Source: Bradyrhizobium sp. MOS003 (GTDB lineage Bacteria > Pseudomonadota > Alphaproteobacteria > Rhizobiales > Xanthobacteraceae). Taken from it: a DNA stretch of 64,000 bases. The notes under the pieces are model-generated. The model searched no databases. It was not told the origin of the DNA and saw only the letters and a list, made by a program, of their open reading frames with translations. Within the stretch, counting starts at the first letter, position 1. Every line of letters begins with the position of its first letter. Below, in pieces: positions 47,950 through 56,974 of the stretch. Location: NCBI RefSeq assembly GCF_003020125.1, contig NZ_PYFW01000001.1:1798001-1862000 (forward strand), read 5' to 3'. Both the position numbers and the translations under genes were made by a program.

Positions 47950-48271
47950 GGTCGCACCGAACGCGTGAGCCGTTGACGGCCCGCGGCGGGACGATCGGGG
48001 CCGATTGGCAGTTAGTCGCGGGCCAGGCGCGGCGCGTTCACGTTCGCTGCTCCTCGGCATCGTCGTCACCGGATCGACCTGAGACGGATGTGCGGGCGAT
48101 GCCTTAGTCGCTCCTGGGGCCAGAGCGGTTCAGGGCTCTCGCTCTCTGGAACTCGATATTGGCAGTCCTTCGACGTTGTTCCAGTTCGTCAATGTGATAG
48201 CCTTCACAAGCGATCGCGTCTCGAGGTCGTAAGGTGGGGCTGCCTTTGCAAGTTTGTGGAGTCCCTGCGCA
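47950..48271. other. Divergent intergenic region
   Basis: The 322-base gap separates the leftward secreted-protein gene from the rightward cyclase fusion and must hold both promoters. I see no RNA gene, clear promoter consensus or strong inverted repeat. A GGAAC near 48150 lacks a correctly spaced CGTT partner, so I do not call an EcfG promoter. Confidence 0.4.
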
Positions 48272-49819
48272 ATGGGCGAAATTCGCAACTTCAGATCCGA
48301 GAATCAGGACGAGCCGCCTCCGCACGGCGTTATGCCTCGTCGTCTCGCAGCAATCATTGTCGGTGACATCGCTTCCTACAGCCGCTTGATGCAGGCCGAC
48401 GAGGAAGGCACGCATGTTCGCGTCAAGCGGATCGAGCGGGACCTCATTCAGCCCAGCATCGTCGAGCACCATGGAGCTCTGGTGAAGACGACGGGCGATG
48501 GTTTCATCGCCATTTTCGACAGCCCCGTCGAGGCGGTTCGCTGCAGCATTGTCATTCAACAGAACTTGATCGGTCGCAATGCCACGCTTCCGAAGCACTC
48601 GCGGCTGGAATATCGGATCGGCGTCAATCTCGGCGATGTGATCGTAGAGCCCGACGACGTCTATGGCGACGGCGTCAACATCGCCACGCGTATTGAGGGC
48701 ATTGCCGAGCCCGGCCAAGTCTACATTTCGGGCGCGATCTACGAGCAGATCAAGCACAAGGTGGTGTGCGGCTACGAGTCGCTTGGAGACCGCAAGGTCA
48801 AGAACATCACCGATCCGGTGCGCATCTATCGCGTGCTACCGGATGCAGATGCCGTCGGTAAGACGAGAAGCCGGCGCGAGAACGCGTTGATCTTTTTCCT
48901 GGCCATCACGCTGCTCGTCATCGCTGCCGGCGCGCTCTGGTATTTGCTGGCGCAATCCGGCGGGAAGGGCGAGCGGGCCGCCGCGCCAACCGCTCCTTCC
49001 GCTGCCCCAACAGCAGCTCCGGCCAGGCCACCGATCCCGCAGCCTATGCCCAGCGAGGCAGCGACGCAGATACCGCAACCATCTACCTCACTGGCCTCGG
49101 CCCCTTCCTCGCCGACACCGGCGCCAAGTCCGTCCTCAACGCCGCTGCGCGAGCCCGAAATGATCTCCATTCGGGGCGGCAGTTTCGCGATGGGAAGCAA
49201 TGACGATCCAACCGAGCGCCCCGTCCACCAGGTCACGATCAAGCCGTTCTCGATCGGAAAATATCCGGTTACGGTGCAGGAGTGGAACGAATGCGCCGCC
49301 GCCAAGGCGTGCGGATTCACGGCCATCGGCAGGGACGATAGCCCGGTCAGCAATGTGAGCTGGGCGGACGCGCAGCAATATGCCGCCTGGCTCGCGCAGG
49401 CGACGAAGAAGCCGTACCGGCTTCCGAGCGAAGCGGAATGGGAATATGCGGCGCGCGGCGGAACGCAGACAAAATATTGGTGGGGCGACAAGCTCCAGCC
49501 GGGCATGGCCGGATGCAAGGATTGCGGCGACCTCGCGGCCGAGCAGCCGGCGAAAGTGGGCAGCTTCAGGCCGAATCCATTCGGGCTCCACGACATGGGC
49601 GGTGGCATCGACCAGTGGGTCGAAGACTGCTGGCACAAGAACTATCAGGGTGCGCCGCTCGATGGTTCGGCATGGAGCGGTGGGGACTGCTCATCGCACG
49701 TCCTGCGCTCGGGCTCGTGGAAGAACGATTCGAGATATGTGCGGCCGTCCAACCGCGATGGTTACGACACCAACGTCCGTTACCCAACGCATGGATTCCG
49801 CGTCGTGCTCAGTCCGTAA
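48272..49819 (+). CDS. Class III adenylate/guanylate cyclase fused to an FGE-like periplasmic domain
   Basis: The product is 515 residues. A class III cyclase catalytic domain (about 25-195) has GDIASYSRLM and TTGDGFIAIF supplying the two metal Asp, and DVYGDGVNIATRIE with the transition-state Asn and Arg. One membrane helix (about 212-234) and a Pro/Ala/Ser-rich linker (about 240-293) lead to an FGE/SUMF1-type domain (about 295-515) with IRGGSFAMGSN and YRLPSEAEWEYAARGG. The cyclase would be cytoplasmic and the FGE-like domain periplasmic. FGE-type catalytic Cys are missing near the C-terminus, so a sensing role is more likely. ATG 48272 with GGAG upstream. Confidence 0.88.
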   Translation: MGEIRNFRSENQDEPPPHGVMPRRLAAIIVGDIASYSRLMQADEEGTHVRVKRIERDLIQPSIVEHHGALVKTTGDGFIAIFDSPVEAVRCSIVIQQNLIGRNATLPKHSRLEYRIGVNLGDVIVEPDDVYGDGVNIATRIEGIAEPGQVYISGAIYEQIKHKVVCGYESLGDRKVKNITDPVRIYRVLPDADAVGKTRSRRENALIFFLAITLLVIAAGALWYLLAQSGGKGERAAAPTAPSAAPTAAPARPPIPQPMPSEAATQIPQPSTSLASAPSSPTPAPSPSSTPLREPEMISIRGGSFAMGSNDDPTERPVHQVTIKPFSIGKYPVTVQEWNECAAAKACGFTAIGRDDSPVSNVSWADAQQYAAWLAQATKKPYRLPSEAEWEYAARGGTQTKYWWGDKLQPGMAGCKDCGDLAAEQPAKVGSFRPNPFGLHDMGGGIDQWVEDCWHKNYQGAPLDGSAWSGGDCSSHVLRSGSWKNDSRYVRPSNRDGYDTNVRYPTHGFRVVLSP

Positions 49820-49836
49820 GTGCTGGAGTAGCTTCG

Positions 49837-50286
49837 ATGAAGATCATTCATGGCGTGGCACTGGCGACGACGATCGCATTGCTCCCGGGCGCAGCCTACT
49901 CGCAAGGGAAGGCCGCGCCAAAGGACGCGAAGCTCTATTTCATCACGCCGCACGATGGGCAGAAGGTGCGCGGCGGATTCTGGGTCCGGTTCGGCTTGCG
50001 CAACATGGGCGTGACACATGCCGGCGACGACTACCAGAATGCCGGCCATCATCATCTGCTGGTCGACGTCAGCGAGCCCATCGATCCCAAGGAGCCGATC
50101 CCGCAGGACAAGTCACACCTGCATTTCGGGGCCGGGCAGACCGAAACCATGCTCGACCTTCCGCCGGGCCCTCACACCTTGCAGCTCGTGCTCGGCGACG
50201 CCAAGCACTATCCGTTCGAGCCGCCGGTCGTGTCGGAGAAGATCACGATACGCGTCAGGCCGCCGGCTTCGGCGCGGGGCAAATGA
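49837..50286 (+). CDS. DUF4399 domain-containing exported protein
   Basis: The 149-residue protein has a signal peptide (MKIIHGVALATTIALLPGAAYS) and a DUF4399 domain with FITPHDGQKVRGGFWVRFGLRNMGV and HHHLLVDVSEP, then LHFGAGQTETMLDLPPGPHT. Clustered His residues could bind metal, but the family has no assigned function. It begins 17 bases after the cyclase fusion, so they may share a transcript. Its stop abuts the korB stop within TGATCA. Confidence 0.8.
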   Translation: MKIIHGVALATTIALLPGAAYSQGKAAPKDAKLYFITPHDGQKVRGGFWVRFGLRNMGVTHAGDDYQNAGHHHLLVDVSEPIDPKEPIPQDKSHLHFGAGQTETMLDLPPGPHTLQLVLGDAKHYPFEPPVVSEKITIRVRPPASARGK

Positions 50287-51342
50287 TCACCGCAGGCTGG
50301 CGTTGAACTTGTCCAGCGCCGCCGAGCCCGGGCACAGCGTATCGGCTTCCAGCGTGTTGAGCGGGGTCTCGACGGTGTTGAGATGCTCGTGCAGATCTTC
50401 CGCATCGGGGTCGACGTACAAAAGCCCGGTGACGATCTGTCCCTTGGCGGCGTGCCTGGCGAGGAAAGTCTGAGCCCCTAACCGGTCATGCGGATCGTAG
50501 TCCGCGTCGATCTTGCGGAGCGCGATCTTGCTGCCGTCGTGCTGCTCGACCATCTGCACCGTGCCCGGCGCATAGTCCACCGCGATCGGATCGCGGCCGA
50601 CCAGCACGTCGAGCCGATTCACGGCGTCGTTGTGCTCGCGGACATAGTCGAAGCTCTTGGTCGAGCCGGCGTGATTGTTGAAAGCGATGCAGGGGCTGAT
50701 GACGTCGATGAAGGACGCGCCCTTGTGGCGGATCGCGGCCGCGATCAGCGGCACCAGCTGCGTCTTGTCGCCCGAGAACGAGCGCGCCACGAAGGTGGCT
50801 CCGAGCTGGAGCGCGATCGCGACGAGGTCGATGGCGTTGTCGGTGTTGGTGACGCCCTTCTTGGACTTCGAGCCGCGGTCGGCGGTCGCCGAGAACTGGC
50901 CCTTGGTCAGGCCGTAGACGCCGTTGTTCTCGACGATATAGGTCATGTTGACGCCGCGCCGGATCGAATGCGCGAACTGGCCGAAGCCGATCGAGGCGCT
51001 GTCGCCGTCGCCCGAGACGCCGAGATAGATCAGATCGCGGTTGGCGAGATTGGCGCCGGTCAGCACGCTGGGCATGCGGCCGTGCACGGAGTTGAAGCCG
51101 TGTGAATTGCCGAGGAAATAATCCGGCGTCTTCGACGAGCAGCCGATGCCGGAAATCTTCGCCACCCGGTGCGGCTCGATCGAGAGTTCGTAGCAGGCCT
51201 CGATGATCGAGGCCGTGATCGAATCGTGGCCGCACCCCGCGCACAGCGTCGAGATCTTGCCCTCGTAGTCGCGGTGGGTGTAGCCGAGCTCGTTCTTCTT
51301 CAGCCCGGGATGATGGAATTTCGGCTTTGCGATGTAGGTCAT
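50287..51342 (-). CDS. korB: 2-oxoacid:ferredoxin oxidoreductase subunit beta
   Basis: The 351-residue thiamine-diphosphate subunit has CAGCGHDSITASIIEACYEL with iron-sulfur Cys, then GDGDSASIGFGQFAHSIRRG followed by VENNGVYGLTKGQFS, the TPP/Mg signature. With KorA it decarboxylates a 2-oxoacid, most likely 2-oxoglutarate, to the acyl-CoA while reducing ferredoxin. The start overlaps the korA stop in ATGA. It is the last gene of a three-gene leftward operon. Confidence 0.92.
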   Translation of the reverse strand: MTYIAKPKFHHPGLKKNELGYTHRDYEGKISTLCAGCGHDSITASIIEACYELSIEPHRVAKISGIGCSSKTPDYFLGNSHGFNSVHGRMPSVLTGANLANRDLIYLGVSGDGDSASIGFGQFAHSIRRGVNMTYIVENNGVYGLTKGQFSATADRGSKSKKGVTNTDNAIDLVAIALQLGATFVARSFSGDKTQLVPLIAAAIRHKGASFIDVISPCIAFNNHAGSTKSFDYVREHNDAVNRLDVLVGRDPIAVDYAPGTVQMVEQHDGSKIALRKIDADYDPHDRLGAQTFLARHAAKGQIVTGLLYVDPDAEDLHEHLNTVETPLNTLEADTLCPGSAALDKFNASLR

Positions 51343-53186
51343 GACACGGCCTTGCGGAGCGGGGTCACCTTGAGGTGATCCTGGTGGTCGCCAATGGCTT
51401 TTGCGATGTAGCGGGCGGTGATCGGGGTGCCGTCGTAGTGCACGATCGGCACCAGCCGCACCGGATCGATGCCGTTCTCGTTCACGATCAGCTGGCGCAG
51501 CTGGCTGTCGCGGTTCTGCTCGACGACATAGACGAAATCGTGCTCGGCGAGGAAGCTTGCGACGCTGGAGTGGAACGGGAACGCGCGGATGCGCAGACGG
51601 TCGAGCTGATGCCCGCGCGCTTCCAACAGGCCGATCGCCTCGTCCATCGCCGGCGAGGTCGAGCCGAAATAGATCACGCCGTATTTGGTCGGCCGTTCCG
51701 CATTCGCCTGCAACGGTCGCGGCACCAGGTCCTGCGCGGTCTCGAACTTGCGCATCAGGCGCTGCATGTTGTCGGCGTAGACCGAGCCTTCCTCGGAGTA
51801 GCGCGCATAGCGGTCGCGCGAAGTGCCGCGCGTGAAGTAGGAGCCCTTGGTCGGATGCGTGCCGGGATAGGTACGATAGGGGATGCCGTCGCCGTCGACG
51901 TCAAGATAGCGGCCGAAGTCGCGGCCTTCGTCCAGCATCTCCGCAGTCATCACCTTGCCGCGGTCGTACTGCTTGGAATCGTCCCACTTCAGCGGCCGGC
52001 AGAGGCGATGGTTCATTCCGATGTCGAGATCGAGCATCAGGAAGATCGTGGTTTGCAGCCGTTCGGCGAGATCGAACGCGGCGGCTGCGAACTCAAAGGC
52101 CTCGGCGGGATCTTCGGGGAACAGCAGCACGTGCTTGGTGTCGCCGTGCGAGGCATAGGCGCAGGCGATGATGTCGCATTGCTGGGTACGGGTCGGCATG
52201 CCCGTGGAAGGGCCGGCGCGCTGGATGTTCATGATCACGGCCGGGATCTCGGCGAAGTAGGATAGGCCGATGAACTCGGTCATCAGGGAGATGCCGGGTC
52301 CTGACGTCGCGGTGAAGGAGCGTGCGCCGTTCCAGGATGCGCCAATGACGATGCCGATCGAAGCCAGCTCGTCCTCGCCCTGTACAATCGCGTATTTCGC
52401 CTTGCCGGTCTGAGGATCGTGCCGGAATTTCTTGCAGTGCGCGGTGAAAGCCTCCGCCACCGATGAGGATGGTGTGATCGGGTACCACGCGCATACGGTC
52501 GCGCCGCCATAGACGGCGCCAAGCGCGGCGGCGCTGTTGCCTTCGATGAAGATGCGGTCGCCGACCTTGTCGGACTTCTTCACCCTGAGCCCGATCGGGC
52601 ACTTCAAGTTCTGCAGCGCCCAGTCGCGTCCGAGATGCAGCGCGTGGACGTTGGAGGAGAGCAGCTTTTCCTTGCCCTTGTACTGCTCGCCGATCAACTG
52701 CTCGATCAGCTTCGGGTCCATGTCGAGCAGCGCCGAGAGTGCGCCGAGATAGATGATGTTCTTGAACAGCTGGCGCTGGCGCGGATCGGTATAGGTCGAG
52801 TTGGTGATGGCGGTGAGGGGGACGCCGATCACGGTGATGTCGTCGCGAAATTTGGTCGACGGCATCGGCTTGGTGGAATCGTAGAACAGATAGCCGCCGG
52901 GCTCGATGCCGGCGACGTCCTTGTCCCAGGTCTGCGGATTCATCGCCACCATCATGTCGACACCGCCGCGGGCGCCGAGATGGCCGTCTTCCGTCACCCG
53001 CACCTCGTACCAGGTCGGCAGCCCCTGGATATTGGAGGGGAAGATGTTGCGAGGGGAGACCGGCACGCCATGGCGCAGGATCGCGCGCGCGAACATCTCG
53101 TTGGCGCTGGCCGAGCCCGAGCCGTTGACGTTGGCAAAACGAACGACGAAGTCGTTTACGCTGCTGAGCGGCTTTTTGTCGGACAT
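51339..53186 (-). CDS. korA: 2-oxoacid:ferredoxin oxidoreductase subunit alpha
   Basis: The 615-residue subunit is a gamma-alpha fusion. The N-terminal gamma-type domain (about 1-190) starts with FVVRFANVNGSGSASANEMF. The pyrimidine-binding alpha domain (about 210 to the end) includes YPITPSSSVAEAF and GEDELASIGIVIGASWNGAR, with TSGPGISLMTEF. The two-subunit architecture fits bacterial 2-oxoglutarate:ferredoxin oxidoreductases. It starts at 53186 inside the preceding FAD protein gene (31-base overlap). In an aerobe it can act as a bypass of the NAD-linked dehydrogenase. Confidence 0.92.
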   Translation of the reverse strand: MSDKKPLSSVNDFVVRFANVNGSGSASANEMFARAILRHGVPVSPRNIFPSNIQGLPTWYEVRVTEDGHLGARGGVDMMVAMNPQTWDKDVAGIEPGGYLFYDSTKPMPSTKFRDDITVIGVPLTAITNSTYTDPRQRQLFKNIIYLGALSALLDMDPKLIEQLIGEQYKGKEKLLSSNVHALHLGRDWALQNLKCPIGLRVKKSDKVGDRIFIEGNSAAALGAVYGGATVCAWYPITPSSSVAEAFTAHCKKFRHDPQTGKAKYAIVQGEDELASIGIVIGASWNGARSFTATSGPGISLMTEFIGLSYFAEIPAVIMNIQRAGPSTGMPTRTQQCDIIACAYASHGDTKHVLLFPEDPAEAFEFAAAAFDLAERLQTTIFLMLDLDIGMNHRLCRPLKWDDSKQYDRGKVMTAEMLDEGRDFGRYLDVDGDGIPYRTYPGTHPTKGSYFTRGTSRDRYARYSEEGSVYADNMQRLMRKFETAQDLVPRPLQANAERPTKYGVIYFGSTSPAMDEAIGLLEARGHQLDRLRIRAFPFHSSVASFLAEHDFVYVVEQNRDSQLRQLIVNENGIDPVRLVPIVHYDGTPITARYIAKAIGDHQDHLKVTPLRKAVS

Positions 53187-54955
53187 GATGATCCCGCGTG
53201 AGTCATTTCGATGAGATATTTCTGCATGTCCCAGGCTCCGGTGGGACAACGCTCGGCGCACAACCCGCAATGCAGGCAGACATCCTCGTCCTTGACCATC
53301 ACACGCCCGGTCTTGAGGTCGCTGGAAACGTAAAGGTCCTGGTCGGGATGCAGCGATGGCGCCTTCAGCCGCTGGCGTAGATCTGCCTCCTCGCCATTTT
53401 GCGTGAAGGTGATGCAGTCCATCGGGCAGATGTCGACGCAGGCGTCGCACTCGATGCAGAGCGAGGTCGAGAACACGGTCTGGACATCGCAGTTCAGGCA
53501 GCGCTCGGCTTCGCCAAGCGCGAGCTTGACGTCGTAGCCGAGCTCGACTTCGGTGCGGATGTCCTTCAGCGCGATCACCTTGTCGCGATGCGGCACCTTG
53601 AAGCGCTTGTCGTTGGAGATGTCGTTGTCGTAGCTCCATTCGTGGATGCCCATCTTCTGCGAGGAGATATGCACCTCCGGCAGCGGTCGCTCGGTGATGT
53701 CCTCGCCCGAGAGCATCTTGTGGATCGACAGCGCGGCATCATGGCCCTGCGCCACCGCCCAGATGATGTTCTTCGGCCCGAACGCGGCGTCGCCGCCGAA
53801 GAACACTTTCGGATTGGTCGAGACGAAGGTCTTCGAGTCGACCTTGGGCATGTGCCACTTGTCGAACTCGATGCCGCAATCCTGCTCGATCCAGGGGAAA
53901 GCGTTCTCCTGGCCGACCGCGACGAGCACGTCGTCGCATGCGAGGGTTTGGTCGGGCTCGCCGGAGGGAACGAGGTTGCGGCGGCCCTTGGCGCCGTATT
54001 CGGCCTTCACCTTCTGGAAGGTGATGCCGGTGAGCTTGCCGTTGTCGTGAATGAAGGCAACGGGGACGAGGAAGTTGAGGATCGGAATGTCCTCGTGAAT
54101 GGCGTCTTCCTTCTCCCAGGGCGAGGCCTTCATCTCCTCGAAGCCGGAGCGCACGATCACCTTCACGTCCTCGCCGCCGAGGCGGCGGGCTGTGCGGCAG
54201 CAGTCCATCGCGGTGTTGCCGCCGCCGAGCACGATGACGCGCTTGCCGATCTTGTCGGTGTGGCCGAACGACACCGACGACAGCCAGTCGATGCCGATGT
54301 GGATGCTGGCGGCGGCCTCTTTCCGGCCGGGAATGTCGAGCTCGCGGCCGCGCGGCGCGCCGGTGCCGACGAAGATCGCGTCGTATTTCTCCGCGAGCAG
54401 CGCCTTCATGCTCTCGATGCGGTGCCCGCCCTTGAACTCGACGCCGAGACCCAGGATGTAGCCGGTCTCCTCGTCGATCACCGAATCGGGCAGGCGGAAT
54501 TTCGGGATCTGCGAGCGCATCATGCCGCCGGCCCGGGGATCGCCATCGAACACGGTGCAGTGATAGCCGAGCGGCGCGAGATCGCGCGCCACCGTCAGCG
54601 AGGCCGGGCCGCCGCCGACGAAGGCGACGCGCTTGCCGTTCTTCGCCGAGGGGCGCGGCAGGCGCTGCGTGATGTCGTCCTTGAAATCAGCTGCAACGCG
54701 CTTGAGCCGGCAGATCGCGACCGGTGTCTCCTCGACGCGCCCGCGCCGGCACGCCGGCTCGCAGGGACGATCGCAGGTGCGTCCCAGAATTCCGGGAAAC
54801 ACGTTCGATTTCCAATTGACCATGTAGGCGTCGCTGTAGCGGCCTTGTGCGATCAGTCGGATGTATTCGGGAACGGGAGTGTGCGCAGGACAAGCCCATT
54901 GGCAATCGACCACCTTGTGAAAGTAGTCGGGGGCCGCGATATCGGTCGGTTTCAT
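53156..54955 (-). CDS. FAD-dependent, 4Fe-4S pyridine-nucleotide oxidoreductase partner of KorAB
   Basis: The 599-residue protein resembles the glutamate synthase small subunit/dihydropyrimidine dehydrogenase N-terminal family with extra ferredoxin clusters. N-terminal Cys motifs are CQWACPAHTPVPEYI and CDRPCEPACRR. FAD- and NAD(P)H-site glycine motifs are VAFVGGGPAS (about 109) and VIVLGGGNTAMDCC (about 240). Two C-terminal 4Fe-4S motifs are CIECDACVDICP (about 500) and CLHCGLCAERCP (about 560). It probably passes electrons between KorAB and NADP(H), as in the three-subunit 2-oxoglutarate:NADP oxidoreductase described from Azoarcus evansii. First gene of the kor operon. Confidence 0.87.
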   Translation of the reverse strand: MKPTDIAAPDYFHKVVDCQWACPAHTPVPEYIRLIAQGRYSDAYMVNWKSNVFPGILGRTCDRPCEPACRRGRVEETPVAICRLKRVAADFKDDITQRLPRPSAKNGKRVAFVGGGPASLTVARDLAPLGYHCTVFDGDPRAGGMMRSQIPKFRLPDSVIDEETGYILGLGVEFKGGHRIESMKALLAEKYDAIFVGTGAPRGRELDIPGRKEAAASIHIGIDWLSSVSFGHTDKIGKRVIVLGGGNTAMDCCRTARRLGGEDVKVIVRSGFEEMKASPWEKEDAIHEDIPILNFLVPVAFIHDNGKLTGITFQKVKAEYGAKGRRNLVPSGEPDQTLACDDVLVAVGQENAFPWIEQDCGIEFDKWHMPKVDSKTFVSTNPKVFFGGDAAFGPKNIIWAVAQGHDAALSIHKMLSGEDITERPLPEVHISSQKMGIHEWSYDNDISNDKRFKVPHRDKVIALKDIRTEVELGYDVKLALGEAERCLNCDVQTVFSTSLCIECDACVDICPMDCITFTQNGEEADLRQRLKAPSLHPDQDLYVSSDLKTGRVMVKDEDVCLHCGLCAERCPTGAWDMQKYLIEMTHAGSSCPTKSRSAA

Positions 54956-55190
54956 TCCTACCCTGTCCGCGCAGGCTCAAAGACCCGGCGGCCTCTTTTG
55001 TTTGAGCTTGGCGAGCGCTTAACGCGCTTTGATCTGGTTTCTGAATGACGTCATTGGGTTAGCTTATTAGAACCTTTCCGAAGTACAACGGCAAAGTTCT
55101 GCGCCTCCCCGCTTTCATGGGAGCCAAGCGCGCACAGCATTAACGGCGGCACGATGCGTGCGGTGCAATATGTGCGATGCGCTCCATCCG
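54956..55190. other. Upstream region of the kor operon
   Basis: With the palindromic repeat at 55191-55277, this forms a 329-base gap between two leftward genes. It must carry the kor operon promoter. The stretch around 55040-55085 is the most AT-rich part, and is the best place for a promoter. I see no RNA gene or anaerobic FNR-type site. Confidence 0.35.
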
Positions 55191-55277
55191 CGTCATTGCG
55201 AGGAGCCCTTGCGACGAAGCAATCCAGGGTGTCGCTGCGGTGGCAGTCTGGATTGCTTCGTTGCGCTCGCAATGACG
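55191..55277. repeat. Intergenic palindromic repeat, CGTCATTGCGAG type, copy 1
   Basis: An 87-base element with perfect outer arms CGTCATTGCGAG and CTCGCAATGACG and inner arms CGAAGCAATCCAG and CTGGATTGCTTCG around a variable centre. Copies 2 and 3 are at 60948-61034 and 63263-63380. This is a very common intergenic repeat in Bradyrhizobium and relatives; it can fold into a long hairpin on either strand. Confidence 0.88.
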
Positions 55278-55284
55278 GCTGATG

Positions 55285-55962
55285 TCAGCCGCGCCCGATG
55301 TCGCTCTTCGCGAGGTCCCACATCAGGCTGTAAGTGCCGACCGAGACGGGCAGCGGGAAGGGCGATGCAGCAGGGCCTGTGAAGCGTTCGGCGATCACGG
55401 CCGAGACCGCGCCGACATGCGTACCGTCGATCAGCACGAACCAGTCGCGCGCGCCCTCGTTGCGCACCGCCGGAATGTCTGCCGTTGCGCCGGACAGTTC
55501 GGGCTCGCTCTCCAGTAGATGCATGGAGATGACGCCGTCGCGTTGCTCCGGCGCCAGCTTTTCTTGCAGTGCATCACGCCATGCGCCTGCATTGTCGGGC
55601 GTCGGACGCAGGCGAACCACGCCGAGCGCCGCGCCCCGGCCGGTGCCGTTGCTGACGGTGATGCGCGCGACCACGCGCAGCATGTCCTTGAAATGCGCCA
55701 TGCTCCGGCGCGACCATTTGGTCTGATTGGCGAGCCGCGCCCGGTAAGCGGGGCTGTCGAGCACGTCGAGCGTCACGGTCGAGTACAGCGAGAGATATTT
55801 GGGATCGGCGGCGTGCGCGACATAGCGCCGCGCTTCCAGAAAACCGTCGATCGCGACGCGCTCTTCCAGATGCTCGCGATCGTACCAACGGTTGAAATCG
55901 GCCTCATCGGCCGCGTCGATGTTCATCGACGTCAGCAGCATGCCCTTTCCGGCGAGCGGCAT
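55285..55962 (-). CDS. Conserved protein of unknown function, possible dimeric alpha-beta barrel
   Basis: The 225-residue protein begins MPLAGKGMLLTSMNIDAADEADFNRWYDREHLEERV. The WYDREHLEER pattern resembles EthD/DUF4286-type dimeric alpha-beta barrel proteins, and the second half (from about RITVSNGTGRG) may repeat the fold. I do not recognise a function. It lies 25 bases downstream of the iminopeptidase gene on the same strand, at the end of the pqq cluster, so it may be a read-through member of that operon. The palindromic repeat follows its stop by 7 bases. Confidence 0.65.
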   Translation of the reverse strand: MPLAGKGMLLTSMNIDAADEADFNRWYDREHLEERVAIDGFLEARRYVAHAADPKYLSLYSTVTLDVLDSPAYRARLANQTKWSRRSMAHFKDMLRVVARITVSNGTGRGAALGVVRLRPTPDNAGAWRDALQEKLAPEQRDGVISMHLLESEPELSGATADIPAVRNEGARDWFVLIDGTHVGAVSAVIAERFTGPAASPFPLPVSVGTYSLMWDLAKSDIGRG

Positions 55963-55987
55963 TTTCTTGTTGTCCTTCTTTCGCGCA

Positions 55988-56974
55988 TTAACGCGCGGCC
56001 TTCGACGCGAGGTCCGCGATCGACTTCATCACCGCATCCCTCACGCCGGCATCATAGAGCGAATGTCCGGCTTCTTCCACGAGGCGAATTTCGGAACTCG
56101 GCCACGCTTTCGCGAGCGCGTGGGACGTCCGGGGAGGGCACAACATGTCGTAGCGGCCCTGCACGATAATGCCGGGAATGCCGGCGAGCCGGTCCGCGTT
56201 CCGCAGCAGTTGGTCTTCGCTCATGAAGCTGTCATTGATGAAGTAATGCGCCTCCATGAACGGCGTCGCCGGCAGCGTGCGCCAGACGTTCAGCGACGCC
56301 AGGTCCAGCCGCGTCTTTGCCGGCTTGTGCTCCGACAGGGCACGCTCGGTGTCGTGCCAGGCGCGGGCCGCCGGTCCGTGCACGGCCGGATCGGCATCGA
56401 GGATGCGGCGATAATAGGCTTCGACCGGGTGCTCGCGCTCCTCTGGCGGCAGCACGCTGAGAAAATCCTCGTAGAGCGCAGGATAGAACTGCGACAGGCG
56501 CGAAGTGAAGGCCGTCTCGACTTCCGCTCGGGTCCCGAGGAATGTCGCGCGGAGCGCAATGCCGGAGACGCGCTCGGGATGCGCTTGCGCATACGCCAGC
56601 GCCAATGTCGCGCCCCAGGAGCCACCCACCACCATCCAGCGATCGAAGCCGAACTTTTCGCGAATCTTCTCCATGTCCGCGATCAGATGCGCCGTGGTGT
56701 TGTGCTGGCGCGATCCCTTGGGCCGGCTGCGGCCGCAGCCGCGCTGGTCGAACAGTACCGCATGCATCCGCTCGGGATCGAACAGCCGGCGATGGTCGGG
56801 CTGGCAGCCGCTGCCGGGCCCGCCATGCAGATAGACCGCGGGAAGGCCGTCGCTGCGGCCGACGCTCTCGACATAGACCTCATGGCCGTCGCCGACATCG
56901 AGCATGTCGGAGGTCAGCGGCGCAAAGGGATCGGCACGTCTAATGGAAGCGGCCGCGTCGGCGTCAGGTCCCAT
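55988..56974 (-). CDS. pip: Prolyl aminopeptidase (alpha/beta hydrolase)
   Basis: The 328-residue enzyme releases N-terminal proline. It has the oxyanion-region motif LHGGPGSGCQPDHRRLFDP, FDQRGCGRS, the nucleophile elbow GGSWGATLALAYA, the acid Asp in GRYDMLCPP and the His in EEAGHSLYDAG. ATG 56974 lies inside the end of pqqE (11-base overlap), so it is likely cotranslated with the pqq genes. A role in trimming the PQQ precursor peptide is conceivable but unproven, and the enzyme may simply be a housekeeping peptidase in that operon. Confidence 0.88.
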   Translation of the reverse strand: MGPDADAAASIRRADPFAPLTSDMLDVGDGHEVYVESVGRSDGLPAVYLHGGPGSGCQPDHRRLFDPERMHAVLFDQRGCGRSRPKGSRQHNTTAHLIADMEKIREKFGFDRWMVVGGSWGATLALAYAQAHPERVSGIALRATFLGTRAEVETAFTSRLSQFYPALYEDFLSVLPPEEREHPVEAYYRRILDADPAVHGPAARAWHDTERALSEHKPAKTRLDLASLNVWRTLPATPFMEAHYFINDSFMSEDQLLRNADRLAGIPGIIVQGRYDMLCPPRTSHALAKAWPSSEIRLVEEAGHSLYDAGVRDAVMKSIADLASKAAR

